Shown: positions 18,068 to 26,951 of the stretch, one piece after another
Position numbering within the stretch: position 1 is the stretch's first letter
Layout: each line of letters opens with the position of its first letter
DNA from: an uncultured Bacteroidota bacterium
GTDB lineage: Bacteria; Bacteroidota; Bacteroidia; Chitinophagales; LD1
DNA: 64,000 bases
Reading direction: 5' to 3'
Assembly (NCBI GenBank): GCA_903861145.1
Contig: CAIOTH010000113.1
Span: 1-64,000 of the forward strand
The notes under the pieces: generated by a model
Seen by the model: only the letters and a program-made list of their open reading frames with translations
The model's database searches: none
Told to the model about the DNA's origin: nothing
Made by a program: the position numbers and the translations under genes

Positions 18068-19186
18068 ATGTCAAAGCCCTGGATAAAAATACTGCTGTTA
18101 TTTATAGTAACAATATTGCTTCTTGAATTAGGCTTAAGGTTAGCCGGCTACCGTCCCGGGTATTTTTTTACCAAAAGTTTTTACGAAAAAACTCGATTCA
18201 AGCCGGTTGACTCACTGGAATATTTGAAGGTTTTTTACCCGGATTCCGACGGCATTACAAAAATAAACCAGGACTTTTGCAAAACTTTCAGTAGCAGTAA
18301 TAGCCCGGTTAACACCCGTTATTTCGATTACATTTGTGGTGCCCACCTTAATTCGGACGGATACCGCAACAGAGAGTTTACCGATACGGCTAACAAAGGA
18401 AAAAAGAAAGTCAAGCTGTTTCTTTTGGGTGATTCTTTTACTTACGGGTTCTCAGCAAAACCCATTACCCTATCGTTTGCCGACTTATTAGATAATGATC
18501 CCGATTTTGAAGTGTATAATGGCGGCGTTCCCGGCTCCGATCCGGTTACTTATCTGGCTATTGCCAAAAAGTATTTGCAGCAGGTTAGGCCTGACTTTGT
18601 TATTGTAAACTTCTTTCTGTACAACGATGAAGTCTACTATCCTAAAAAGTTGGTCCCCTATAAGTTCAATGATATTTTTGTTACTAATGCGGGTGGGCTT
18701 GTTCGTTTAAATTTTGAATCGTTAGACAGAGACTCGGTTGAAATTTTTGAAGGGCCATTGGATGCATACAAAAACGTGCACATGAAAAGCTCTTTGCTCT
18801 TTGCCGAAAACAAATGGGCGAAACTGGCTACACATTCCTGCATAACTACGCTGGCCTGGCGCTTTCTTAACCTTGACCAAAACGTGAAAATAAATGTGGT
18901 TAAATACAAAAAGGAAAACTATACGCCTTATCTGCTTAATGCTATTAAGGAAGAAGCGGAAAAGGTGAATGCCAAATTTATTTTATCGTTTATTCCAACC
19001 CGCGATGGTAAGGATGTAAAAGAGCTTCAACTCCATTTAGACACAATTACCAACAAGCAAATACCATACAATTTAATTAACACGTTGCACCCGGACGATT
19101 ACGCCCCATCACCCGATTCGCACTTTAATAATTCGGGTCATGCTAAATACGCGGAGTTTCTGAAAGGTATCATTCAGAAAAAATAA
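18068..19186 (+). CDS. SGNH/GDSL hydrolase-like protein, membrane anchored
   Basis: 372 residues. One N-terminal membrane segment (7-25) anchors an extracytoplasmic domain. Block I is LLGDSFTYGF with Ser123, block II has Gly in VYNGGVPGSD, block III Asn in YNDE, and the C-terminal block is PDSHFNNSGH with Asp350 and His352. All four SGNH blocks are therefore present, so an active esterase or acyltransferase is expected, probably acting on an acylated glycan. No MBOAT gene is adjacent, unlike the other two SGNH genes here. Confidence 0.75.
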   Translation: MSKPWIKILLLFIVTILLLELGLRLAGYRPGYFFTKSFYEKTRFKPVDSLEYLKVFYPDSDGITKINQDFCKTFSSSNSPVNTRYFDYICGAHLNSDGYRNREFTDTANKGKKKVKLFLLGDSFTYGFSAKPITLSFADLLDNDPDFEVYNGGVPGSDPVTYLAIAKKYLQQVRPDFVIVNFFLYNDEVYYPKKLVPYKFNDIFVTNAGGLVRLNFESLDRDSVEIFEGPLDAYKNVHMKSSLLFAENKWAKLATHSCITTLAWRFLNLDQNVKINVVKYKKENYTPYLLNAIKEEAEKVNAKFILSFIPTRDGKDVKELQLHLDTITNKQIPYNLINTLHPDDYAPSPDSHFNNSGHAKYAEFLKGIIQKK

Positions 19187-19204
19187 GGGCCGGCCTCAAT
19201 AGTA

Positions 19205-20386
19205 TCATTTGTCTGATTTAGATATTGATTGCTTTACTCCAAAGCGCTTTTTAAAGTAGTCCATTGCAGAAATATTTTCCCTCTTCAGATCAACCTTAAA
19301 TATCCTGAATAGGTAATAAATAAAATAATTGCCGGGGTAGGAAAGAATTATGCGCGCAGTAATTAGATTACCTTTAAAGGATATCGATTCCCACCAGCCA
19401 TAAATCCTATCGGCTGCCTGAGTATAAAATTCAAAATTAAATATCGTAAGATGCACTGCAATCAATATTGCAAATCTTATATCACCAACGGCTAGTATAA
19501 GGAGATAAGTTAGCGGCAGCCATTTTTCGTAAATGTTGTTTGGGAAAAAACTCCAGGTGCTCTTTAAAAAAGGAGGGGCTCCTTTTTCCATAAATAGCAT
19601 AAATGCCATGGCAGATAAACCCAAAATGACCAGCAAACAGATTGAAAACAACGGGTTAACAGATAGTAGGCTTGTAAAAAAACCAAGGCAGAAAATCCAC
19701 TCAACAACAATAAGTGCGCTAAGCAATAAATGAAATTTTGAAGGTGCCAGTCCGGCAACAAAATTTTTGCTGCCCGCTCTTTTATCAGCTTCTACATCCT
19801 CAGCAAGATGCAAAATGATGTTTCGGGCACCTGATATTGTTTGCCACGCAAACAATAGTAAAATCTCAACCGTAGAAAATAGATGATGCGCGGCCAACGC
19901 AAAAGTATAAGCGGCTAATACCGAAGGAATGCCATGTGCATATAGCGCATCTGTAATAATGCCCGCAAAGCCACGCTCTTTAAGCCGGACAGGAGGAACG
20001 GAGTAAACCATATATAATAACAGTTGTACTGCTATTAAAGCTAAACTTAGCCAGGTTTTAGGCAAAAAAAGCCAGGGCATTAAAACAAACGCTGCCGACA
20101 CTAAAAACAGGATTATGATGAGCCATCCCGGCTTCCCGGCCAAAAAATTTCTTTTGCCTGCAAGCGTATCCTTTTCAATATCGAACAAATCATTGAATAG
20201 ATAGCCCATGCCCGCGAAGCCGGTTATTGTTACAAGCGACAACAGAGAAAGGGGGATAAATGCGCGGAACGAAATTTTATACCACGCTGCAAATAAGTAC
20301 ACAAGCCCCATTAGCAAAGCTGCTTTGCTCCACCACCAGTCTTTCACTCTAAAAATCCCCTTATATGGGGGGGCTGCGCCTACCAT
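19205..20386 (-). CDS. UbiA-family prenyltransferase
   Basis: 393 residues with 8-9 membrane segments. The two Asp-rich motifs of the family are NDLFDIEKD (65-73) and AEDVEADKR (195-203); both coordinate Mg and the polyprenyl diphosphate. Family members attach prenyl chains to aromatic rings, haem, glycerol phosphate or, in DPPR synthase, phosphoribose. The C-terminus extends about 110 residues beyond the core. In this glycan locus, transfer to a sugar phosphate to make a lipid-linked donor is attractive, but quinone or pigment synthesis cannot be excluded. It diverges from the glycosyltransferase at 20454. Confidence 0.75.
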   Translation of the reverse strand: MVGAAPPYKGIFRVKDWWWSKAALLMGLVYLFAAWYKISFRAFIPLSLLSLVTITGFAGMGYLFNDLFDIEKDTLAGKRNFLAGKPGWLIIILFLVSAAFVLMPWLFLPKTWLSLALIAVQLLLYMVYSVPPVRLKERGFAGIITDALYAHGIPSVLAAYTFALAAHHLFSTVEILLLFAWQTISGARNIILHLAEDVEADKRAGSKNFVAGLAPSKFHLLLSALIVVEWIFCLGFFTSLLSVNPLFSICLLVILGLSAMAFMLFMEKGAPPFLKSTWSFFPNNIYEKWLPLTYLLILAVGDIRFAILIAVHLTIFNFEFYTQAADRIYGWWESISFKGNLITARIILSYPGNYFIYYLFRIFKVDLKRENISAMDYFKKRFGVKQSISKSDK

Positions 20387-20429
20387 AACTTAAACCAATT
20401 TACAATCTTCGAATCAATTTTGGCATTTT

Positions 20430-20437
20430 TACCTTTG
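20430..20437 (+). promoter_or_regulatory. Candidate -7 element for the GT-Wzm-PhyH run
   Basis: TACCTTTG matches TAnnTTTG and lies 16 bases upstream of ATG 20454, the first gene of the long plus-strand run to 27832. No properly spaced TTTG lies upstream, so the assignment is tentative. Confidence 0.35.
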
Positions 20438-20453
20438 GCAGCAAGCCTTTACC

Positions 20454-21365
20454 ATGAATCATTTTTGCACCATCACCACTTACGACCATCTCTATAAAGT
20501 CTTCGCCCTGCGCGATTCGCTACTGCAATATGATAATAATACCACGCTACATGTATTGATGGTTGATAATGGCAAATTATCCGTTACAGATAATGCGATT
20601 AAAATGTATTCCATTGCCGATTTGGGTAATGATGAGCTGGTTAAAAGCATACAAAAAAAATATGCCGTTCACAAGGACAAATTGCGTTGGAGCCTCAAGC
20701 CCTCGTTCTTAAAATTTTTATTGGGAAAAAGCGAAGTTGACAAAGTCATTTACCTTGATAACGATCTCTTTTTTTATAATGATTATCGGTTCCTTTTCGA
20801 TCATCTCGATGATCATGCCTTTTTGTTAACGCCTCATTATTACGACCGGTCGCCGGAGTATCATCAAAACTGGTTGGAGGCAAATTTCAGGGCAGGCTTG
20901 TTCAACGCCGGCTTTATTGGGGTAAACAAAAATGCCGTTAATACCTTACAATGGTGGGCAGAGTGCTGCTTATATCGTTGTAAAAAGAGCGCCTTTAGGG
21001 GAACTTTCGATGACCAAAAGTACCTGGATCTAATTCCTGTAATGCGCGAAGACGCCATGATACTTAGGCACCAGGGCTGCAACGTGGCAGAATGGAACCG
21101 TTTTTTATGTCTGCGCCAGGTTGTTAATGGCCAGGTTTTAATTAATGGAGTTTGGCCCATTGTATTTATTCACTTTAACATCACTACTATTCGCGAAATA
21201 ATGGATGGCACCGAACCTTTACTGGGTGATTATTTTAATGAATATATGGGCGCCTTACGAAAATACAAGCCCGGCATTAAACCCGGCGATGTATATCGTT
21301 CTCCCGCCACCATTGATTTAATAAAATATTCGGTTTGGAAATTTCTGACCGTTAGGGGAATATAA
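20454..21365 (+). CDS. GT-A-like glycosyltransferase, paralogue C
   Basis: 303 residues, soluble. DND at 102-104 (VIYLDNDLFFYNDY) is the metal/nucleotide site. NWLEANFRAGLFNAGFIG and FDDQKYLDLIP follow, the layout of glycogenin/LgtC-like enzymes. A close paralogue is at 32489, and the pair at 26 and 1275 is more distantly similar. It is the first gene of the plus-strand run leading into wzm and the PhyH array (31-base gap to wzm). Donor and acceptor are unknown. Confidence 0.7.
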   Translation: MNHFCTITTYDHLYKVFALRDSLLQYDNNTTLHVLMVDNGKLSVTDNAIKMYSIADLGNDELVKSIQKKYAVHKDKLRWSLKPSFLKFLLGKSEVDKVIYLDNDLFFYNDYRFLFDHLDDHAFLLTPHYYDRSPEYHQNWLEANFRAGLFNAGFIGVNKNAVNTLQWWAECCLYRCKKSAFRGTFDDQKYLDLIPVMREDAMILRHQGCNVAEWNRFLCLRQVVNGQVLINGVWPIVFIHFNITTIREIMDGTEPLLGDYFNEYMGALRKYKPGIKPGDVYRSPATIDLIKYSVWKFLTVRGI

Positions 21366-21396
21366 CCGGCTTTTGTGTTATTTTTCACGCCGCTAA

Positions 21397-22218
21397 ATGA
21401 ACGACGAGGTTAAATTAATCCGCCCCGGAACAACATCTTTAAATGCTTATATCAATAGCATTTGGAACTCACGTGCGCTTATCTACACGTTTGCCTGGCA
21501 AGAACTTAAAGTGCAATACTCACAAACCATGCTTGGCGTTTTATGGGCAGTACTAAGGCCCATGATTATACTGCTCATTTTTACATTAATTTTTGGCAGG
21601 CTTATAAAGGTACCTGGTATTACGATGCCATATGCACTGTTTGCATTCTCCGGCCTAATGGCCTGGAACTACTTCAATTTTATTGTGAACAATGGCAGCA
21701 GCGTTATTATAAACAACCAAAACCTCATTCGCAAGTTTTATTTTCCCAAAGTCATTTTATTGCTTTCAAAGTCGCTGGTGGGTTTGGTAGAGTTCTTTAT
21801 TTCCCTGGCGCTTCTGTTTGCCCTAATGGCAATTTTACGGTTTGAATTTACTCTGCACATAGCATGGTTTCTCTTTTTTATCATGTTAAACCTACTTTCG
21901 GGCTTAACCGTTGCCTTGTGGCTAAGCGCCTTAAGTGTGCGATATCGTGATATCAACCAGTTTGTTTTACCACTTATCGGTTTTGTTATTTGGCTGACCC
22001 CGGTTTTTTACCCCGTTACCTTAATTCCAAGCGCTTATTCCTTTGTTCTCTTTTTCAATCCTTTATCGGGTATCATACAGGGCTATCGGTTTGCGCTTTT
22101 AGGTGGCGAATTTCTACCCATTCAGTACTTTTACACCTTTGCCATAGTTGGGCTGCTTTTTTTTATTGGCTTATTGATTTTCATCAGGGTTGAAGACGAT
22201 ATGCCAGACTACCTTTAA
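21397..22218 (+). CDS. wzm: Wzm-like ABC polysaccharide export permease
   Basis: 273 residues with six membrane segments and a short N-terminal amphipathic stretch. FAWQELKVQYSQTMLGVLWAVLRP is the coupling-helix region typical of ABC-2 type O-antigen and teichoic-acid export permeases. It is the natural partner of the Wzt ATPase at 7610, though the two genes are 12 kb apart and on opposite strands, whereas they are usually adjacent. The next gene, 38 bases on, starts the PhyH array, which ties the array to export. Confidence 0.88.
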   Translation: MNDEVKLIRPGTTSLNAYINSIWNSRALIYTFAWQELKVQYSQTMLGVLWAVLRPMIILLIFTLIFGRLIKVPGITMPYALFAFSGLMAWNYFNFIVNNGSSVIINNQNLIRKFYFPKVILLLSKSLVGLVEFFISLALLFALMAILRFEFTLHIAWFLFFIMLNLLSGLTVALWLSALSVRYRDINQFVLPLIGFVIWLTPVFYPVTLIPSAYSFVLFFNPLSGIIQGYRFALLGGEFLPIQYFYTFAIVGLLFFIGLLIFIRVEDDMPDYL

Positions 22219-22256
22219 CCCTTGTTTTTTTACTACTTTTAATCGAATTTGATATT

Positions 22257-23177
22257 ATGAGAAAGGTGATGAATGATGCCCAACTGGAGGCTATGTTTCA
22301 ACGTGATGGTTACGTTGAGATTCCTTTTATTTCAAAAGAAGAGGTTGAGGGCCTAAAGCAAAAGTTTTACGATACACTACCCAAAAGCGGTGGCCAGATA
22401 ACAGCCGGAGAAACCGGTGTTGAAGGTGCCGGTTTTATTACCTACGATTTTACCTTTATCGATAGGAACATCGATTACAAAAAAGAAGTCTTCAAAATCA
22501 TTACTGAATATTTTCAACCACATGTAGAAAAATGGTTGGCAGATTACAAACCCATCATAGCTAATTATATCCGCAAAAAAACCGATACCGGCGAAGTGCC
22601 CCTGCATCAAAACTGGGCTTTTGCCGATGAAAAAAAGGTTTGCACCGTTTCCATCTGGTGCCCTTTGGTAGATTCGTTTGAAGAGAATGGCACATTGCAG
22701 GTTGTGCCCGGTAGCCATAAACGCTTTGGCGAAGTCCGCGGGCCTATGATACCATGGGAGCTCGACGACATTAAAAGCGAAATCATATCAGGTTACCTTA
22801 AACCACTTAATGTAAAAGCCGGTAATGCCATTGTGCTGGATGATAGTATAGTACACTACTCGGCCATTAACAAAACCAACGACTTAAGGCTTGCTATACA
22901 GCTGATATTAATACCCGGTGAGGAGCCGTCGATACATTACCACATGAACCCTGCCGAAAGTGCCGAACTGGTAAATGTATTGGAGGTAGACCGCGATTTT
23001 TATATGCAGTTTAACCCCTGGAAACAACCGGAAGGAGCAAAAGTGGTTAAGCAGTTTAAACATCAACCGCGTCGTATTGACATAAAGGAATTTAATGTGC
23101 GCATGAAGGGCCCACGGATAGACGAGGAAGCTAAATCGAAAAATTTTGTAGAGAAGCTTAAGGCAGTTTTCTCATGA
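22257..23177 (+). CDS. PhyH-family protein 4 with HxN in place of HxD
   Basis: 306 residues, clearly homologous to its neighbours (SIWCPLVDSFEENGTLQVVPGSH). The metal motif reads LHQNW: His117 and Asn119, with codon AAC at 22611-22613, where all other PhyH domains here have Asp. The distal His200 and 2-oxoglutarate Arg211 are kept. Asn is a poor substitute for the carboxylate ligand, so the enzyme may be inactive, use a different chemistry, or serve as a partner subunit. It is not the HxG/HxA pattern of Fe/2-oxoglutarate halogenases. First gene of the array behind wzm. Confidence 0.85.
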   Translation: MRKVMNDAQLEAMFQRDGYVEIPFISKEEVEGLKQKFYDTLPKSGGQITAGETGVEGAGFITYDFTFIDRNIDYKKEVFKIITEYFQPHVEKWLADYKPIIANYIRKKTDTGEVPLHQNWAFADEKKVCTVSIWCPLVDSFEENGTLQVVPGSHKRFGEVRGPMIPWELDDIKSEIISGYLKPLNVKAGNAIVLDDSIVHYSAINKTNDLRLAIQLILIPGEEPSIHYHMNPAESAELVNVLEVDRDFYMQFNPWKQPEGAKVVKQFKHQPRRIDIKEFNVRMKGPRIDEEAKSKNFVEKLKAVFS

Positions 23178-23196
23178 CACCAATAAACAGCAATTG

Positions 23197-25101
23197 ATGA
23201 CACCGATATTTAATGATACCAGGTTACAGCAGCAGTTTGAAAAAGATGGATTTGTAGTTATCCCGTTTTTGAATGAGGCAGAAGCAAATAAGCTTTCGTC
23301 GTTTTTTTATGAGTTGCATAATAACGTGCCCGAAAACTTTTACTCAACAACTTTTAATGCCAGCCCCGAATTTAAGGGTCGAATAAACGAGGAGACAAAC
23401 AATGTTTTCGGCAGCAAGATTGATGGACTACTTACCGGCATTAAAAAGTTGGGAAGCAGTTTTTTATGCAAGGCCCCGGGCGCAGGTGGTAAAATGCCGG
23501 TTCACCAGGATTGGACGGTGGTTGACGAATCGAAATTTTGCTCAGTTACCATTTGGATACCTTTGGTTGATACGAACGAAAAGAATGGCGCCATTAGGGT
23601 ATTGTGCGGAAGCCACAAATTTACCGACACGTTACGTGCACCTACTTTACCCAGCGAATACGCTGCCTTGCAAGATGAGATTTGGAACGAAATGGAACTG
23701 CTCCCGATGAAAGCGGGTGAGGCTTTTATTTTTAACCACGCCTTATTACACGCATCCTCCGTAAATACAACTGATAAAGAAAGGCTGGCCATTACCTACG
23801 GTGTTATACCCACCGAGGCACGCTTAATGCTTTACCACTTAAATGAAAATAAAAAGCTCGAAAAATACCTGATGCCCGATGATATGTTTCAACGGTACCA
23901 TAACATTGGGCAGCGCCCTGAATTTGGTGAGCGGGTAGAGGAGTTTGCTTACGAAGTAAAGCCCATGAGCAGTTTAAAGCTGCATTCGCTTATCAATAAA
24001 GAAATAAGGAGCCGCAAGATGAAGCCCTTATTTAAGGATGCCGAAGTTCAAAAGTTTTTTGATGCCGAAGGTTATGCCAAAGTGCCGGTTTTGAATAGTG
24101 AAGAGGTGCAGCTATTGCTTGATTACTATAAAGGCCTGCAACTAAAAGATGAGGCCGGTTTTGGTTTTCACATCAGTATGGATGTAAAGGACAAAACCCT
24201 CGTGCCAAAAATTTTGGAGAAGATTTACGAAGTTGCTTTGCCTAAGGTAAGTGCTCATTTTGAAAATGCTAAACCGTTTGTAGGTAGCTTCGTAATAAAA
24301 GAACCAAACCCGATGGGCGTTGTGCCGGTGCACCAGGATTGGAGTTTTGTAGAAGACGAAGAACAGCATTGTTCGGTTACTTGTTGGGTGCCATTAGTTG
24401 ATACCAATCTCGATAATGGAGCCTTAGGTGTAGTTAGGGGCAGCCATAACTTTTTTCGCAGTCACCGGCCATCGCCATCACCACAAGTGCCATCACCCAT
24501 TTCCGAACACATGTTTACTATCTTCCCTTATCTTAAATTGGTGGAGATGAAGGCTGGTGAAGCCTTGATATTTGATAACCGTACTTTCCATGGTTCTCCT
24601 CCCAACTCGTCCGATTCTCCACGTATTGCGTTTGGAATTGGCTTTACACAAAACGATGCACAGCTTTGCCATTTTTATTTAAAGCCCGATGGCAATAAAA
24701 ATAAAATACTGAAGTATAAAATTGATAGCTCGTTTTTCTTTAAATACGAAAACCCGGGCCTGGCTAAAATGTACGACAAGGGTGAGTTAATTGAGGGATA
24801 CGATATGGTTGAAGAATTGCCTTTTGTGCTTCCAAAATTTACTGCCGATGAACTGGTAGACCTGATAAAAGAAAACGGTAATGAGTTTAACGTGCCTATG
24901 TGCGAAAAGCTGGCCAAGCTGTTTAGTTATAATATGGATGGCAGCAAAAAAGAAGAAGCCCAAAACAAACTGGAAGAAGTTAAGCAGGTAATTGAAGAGC
25001 CTAACGAGCCTTATGTGTGGGTTGACGACCGTAGCTTCTTCCAAAAATATACCCCGTTAAATGTGGTTCGCGAAATCAAAAAAAGACTTCAGTCCAATTA
25101 A
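23197..25101 (+). CDS. Tandem double-domain PhyH oxygenase (5 and 6)
   Basis: 634 residues from ATG 23197 (a TTG directly in front is ignored). Two complete PhyH domains stand head to tail. Domain 1 (about 5-265) has His103, Asp105, His185 and Arg196. Domain 2 (about 275-525) has His379, Asp381, His465 and Arg476. Both retain the full Fe(II)/2-oxoglutarate set. A charged segment of about 100 residues follows domain 2. The residues around the metal differ (HQDWTVVDESK against HQDWSFVEDEE), so the halves are old duplicates and may act on different positions. Start lies 17 bases after the preceding stop; operonic. Confidence 0.88.
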   Translation: MTPIFNDTRLQQQFEKDGFVVIPFLNEAEANKLSSFFYELHNNVPENFYSTTFNASPEFKGRINEETNNVFGSKIDGLLTGIKKLGSSFLCKAPGAGGKMPVHQDWTVVDESKFCSVTIWIPLVDTNEKNGAIRVLCGSHKFTDTLRAPTLPSEYAALQDEIWNEMELLPMKAGEAFIFNHALLHASSVNTTDKERLAITYGVIPTEARLMLYHLNENKKLEKYLMPDDMFQRYHNIGQRPEFGERVEEFAYEVKPMSSLKLHSLINKEIRSRKMKPLFKDAEVQKFFDAEGYAKVPVLNSEEVQLLLDYYKGLQLKDEAGFGFHISMDVKDKTLVPKILEKIYEVALPKVSAHFENAKPFVGSFVIKEPNPMGVVPVHQDWSFVEDEEQHCSVTCWVPLVDTNLDNGALGVVRGSHNFFRSHRPSPSPQVPSPISEHMFTIFPYLKLVEMKAGEALIFDNRTFHGSPPNSSDSPRIAFGIGFTQNDAQLCHFYLKPDGNKNKILKYKIDSSFFFKYENPGLAKMYDKGELIEGYDMVEELPFVLPKFTADELVDLIKENGNEFNVPMCEKLAKLFSYNMDGSKKEEAQNKLEEVKQVIEEPNEPYVWVDDRSFFQKYTPLNVVREIKKRLQSN

Positions 25102-25110
25102 ATAAATACC

Positions 25111-26016
25111 ATGTTTTCTTTTCCTAAAATGCTGAAAGTTTTTCGTGACCAGGCGCTGCAAGATGCGTTTGAGAAGGATGGTTTTGTTGTGGTTCCGTTT
25201 TACAACGAAGCGGAAATAAAGGAACTCACCGAGCTGTACTACCGCATGCACCCTCAGGATGAAAAAGGCTTTTTCCCCAGTACTTTTTCAAAAGATAAAA
25301 ACTACCGCGCTGTTGCTGATACCGAAATACGCCGTGTTTGCGCTCGTGCAATGGAACAATACCTGCAGGATATAAAAGTGATTTGTGGGAGCTTTATCGT
25401 TAAATCTCCTGGGCCCGAAAGTGCCATGTGTGTGCACCAGGATATGACCCTGGTGGATGAATCGAAATACACCGGTATGAATATTTGGGTGCCATTGACC
25501 GATTTAACACCAGAAAATGGTGCGCTGCAAATATTAAGGGGTAGCCACAGGTTATTCCCAACATACAGAGGTTCAACTATTCCGGGCATTTATGAAGAAG
25601 TGAGCGAAGAAATAAAAACATACCTGGAGACGCTTTACTTAAAAGCCGGTGAGGCAGTGTTTTTTGACCAAAGCATTATTCATTATTCGGCGGCTAATCT
25701 TTCCGATAAAGTACGCATTGTTACCAATACCTTTTTTACCAATAAAGACGCGAATTTCAACATTGGCTACTGGCGAAAAGATTTCGGAAGTAAAATTGAG
25801 CTGTTTGAAGAGGATGATAATTTTATGACAGATTTTGAGCAGTTTGGGCATAATATAGCCGACCGGCCAAAAATTGGAAAGAGCCTGGGATTAGTGGATT
25901 ATAATTTTCCAAAAATATCTTTGGAGCAATTGCAACGTATTTATGGTAAATCCGAAGAAAAATTACCGGTAAAAAAACCTTTGTTGAAAAGGGTATTTGA
26001 AAGCTTGTTTCAATAA
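25111..26016 (+). CDS. PhyH-family Fe(II)/2-oxoglutarate oxygenase 7
   Basis: 301 residues. His109 and Asp111 (VHQDMTLVDESKY), His191 and Arg202 are all present, with NIWVPLTDLTPENGALQILRG as core. Unlike most array members, Met follows HQD where the others have Trp, which may alter the pocket. The C-terminal 80 residues form the tail shared by the array, ending in a basic amphipathic stretch (LLKRVFESLF) that could touch a membrane or a partner. It begins 9 bases after the previous stop. Confidence 0.87.
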   Translation: MFSFPKMLKVFRDQALQDAFEKDGFVVVPFYNEAEIKELTELYYRMHPQDEKGFFPSTFSKDKNYRAVADTEIRRVCARAMEQYLQDIKVICGSFIVKSPGPESAMCVHQDMTLVDESKYTGMNIWVPLTDLTPENGALQILRGSHRLFPTYRGSTIPGIYEEVSEEIKTYLETLYLKAGEAVFFDQSIIHYSAANLSDKVRIVTNTFFTNKDANFNIGYWRKDFGSKIELFEEDDNFMTDFEQFGHNIADRPKIGKSLGLVDYNFPKISLEQLQRIYGKSEEKLPVKKPLLKRVFESLFQ

Positions 26017-26021
26017 ACAGT

Positions 26022-26951
26022 ATGTCTATCAGGATTTTTAAAGACGACCAAATGCAGGCCCTTTTTGATAAACAGGGCTTTTTAACTGTGCAGTTTATTA
26101 ATGAGGCAGAAGTAAAACAACTGAACGACCTGTTTGACCAACTACATCCCTCATTGCCACTGCAAGGATTTGTTTCAGGAAGCTACTCCGCCGATTTTGA
26201 ATACAAAAAAAGGGCAAGCAATGCCATTGTGGAAGTGCTTAACAAGCATTATGAACGCCTGTTTACAAATTACCAGGCCTTCGGTGCTGCGTTCCTTTTT
26301 AAAATGCCTTCTAACGATAGCGAATTAGGTATACATCAGGATTGGACCATTGTTGACGAAAATAAATTTGTAGCCCTTAATTGCTGGATACCACTTACCG
26401 ATATCAACGAAGCCAATGGTGCATTACATGTTGTGCCCGGGAGTCATTTCCCCTCCTACAATACCCTAAGAGCCCCCACGGTTCCTTTTTTCTTTTCGGG
26501 CAATGAGGATGTTGTTATTGCCGAATCGGTACCTATGTATGTAAAGGCGGGCGAGGCAGTAATTTTGAATCAAAGCGTTATTCACTACTCGCCACCTAAC
26601 CGGTCCGACAAAATACGAAAAGCTATAACCGCAGGAGTAAAATCGCAGGGCGCTCCTATGCATTTTCATTATAAAGCACCCGCCGATACCCACAAACTTG
26701 AAGTATTTGAAATGCCCGAAGACTTTTTAATAAGCTTTGACGATTTTTATAAAGACATTTTTGAACGGCCAAAAATGGGGCGCAGCGTTGGTTACCTAAA
26801 TTATTCCTCACCTGTGTTGCCGCGTGTTGAAGTTATGAACCTGATTTCAAATTTGAAAGTGAGCACCGGTTTTGAAAAAAAGAAATATGGTGAAGCGACC
26901 CAGCGGCACAAAGGTTTTTTTAAACGGCTTGTTGAGGCTCTTCAATCATGA
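26022..26951 (+). CDS. PhyH-family Fe(II)/2-oxoglutarate oxygenase 8
   Basis: 309 residues. His105 and Asp107 (IHQDWTIVDENK), His188 and Arg199 complete the site. The tail ends in FFKRLVEALQS, the same basic-amphipathic ending as its neighbours. Only 5 bases separate it from the upstream gene, and it shares 4 bases (ATGA) with the downstream one, so translation is likely coupled through the array. Confidence 0.87.
   Translation: MSIRIFKDDQMQALFDKQGFLTVQFINEAEVKQLNDLFDQLHPSLPLQGFVSGSYSADFEYKKRASNAIVEVLNKHYERLFTNYQAFGAAFLFKMPSNDSELGIHQDWTIVDENKFVALNCWIPLTDINEANGALHVVPGSHFPSYNTLRAPTVPFFFSGNEDVVIAESVPMYVKAGEAVILNQSVIHYSPPNRSDKIRKAITAGVKSQGAPMHFHYKAPADTHKLEVFEMPEDFLISFDDFYKDIFERPKMGRSVGYLNYSSPVLPRVEVMNLISNLKVSTGFEKKKYGEATQRHKGFFKRLVEALQS

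Noticed and set aside
22257-23177. Fe/2-oxoglutarate halogenase
   Set aside because: Halogenases of this superfamily have Gly or Ala at the Asp position, leaving room for halide. Asn fills that space, so a halogenase claim is not supported.
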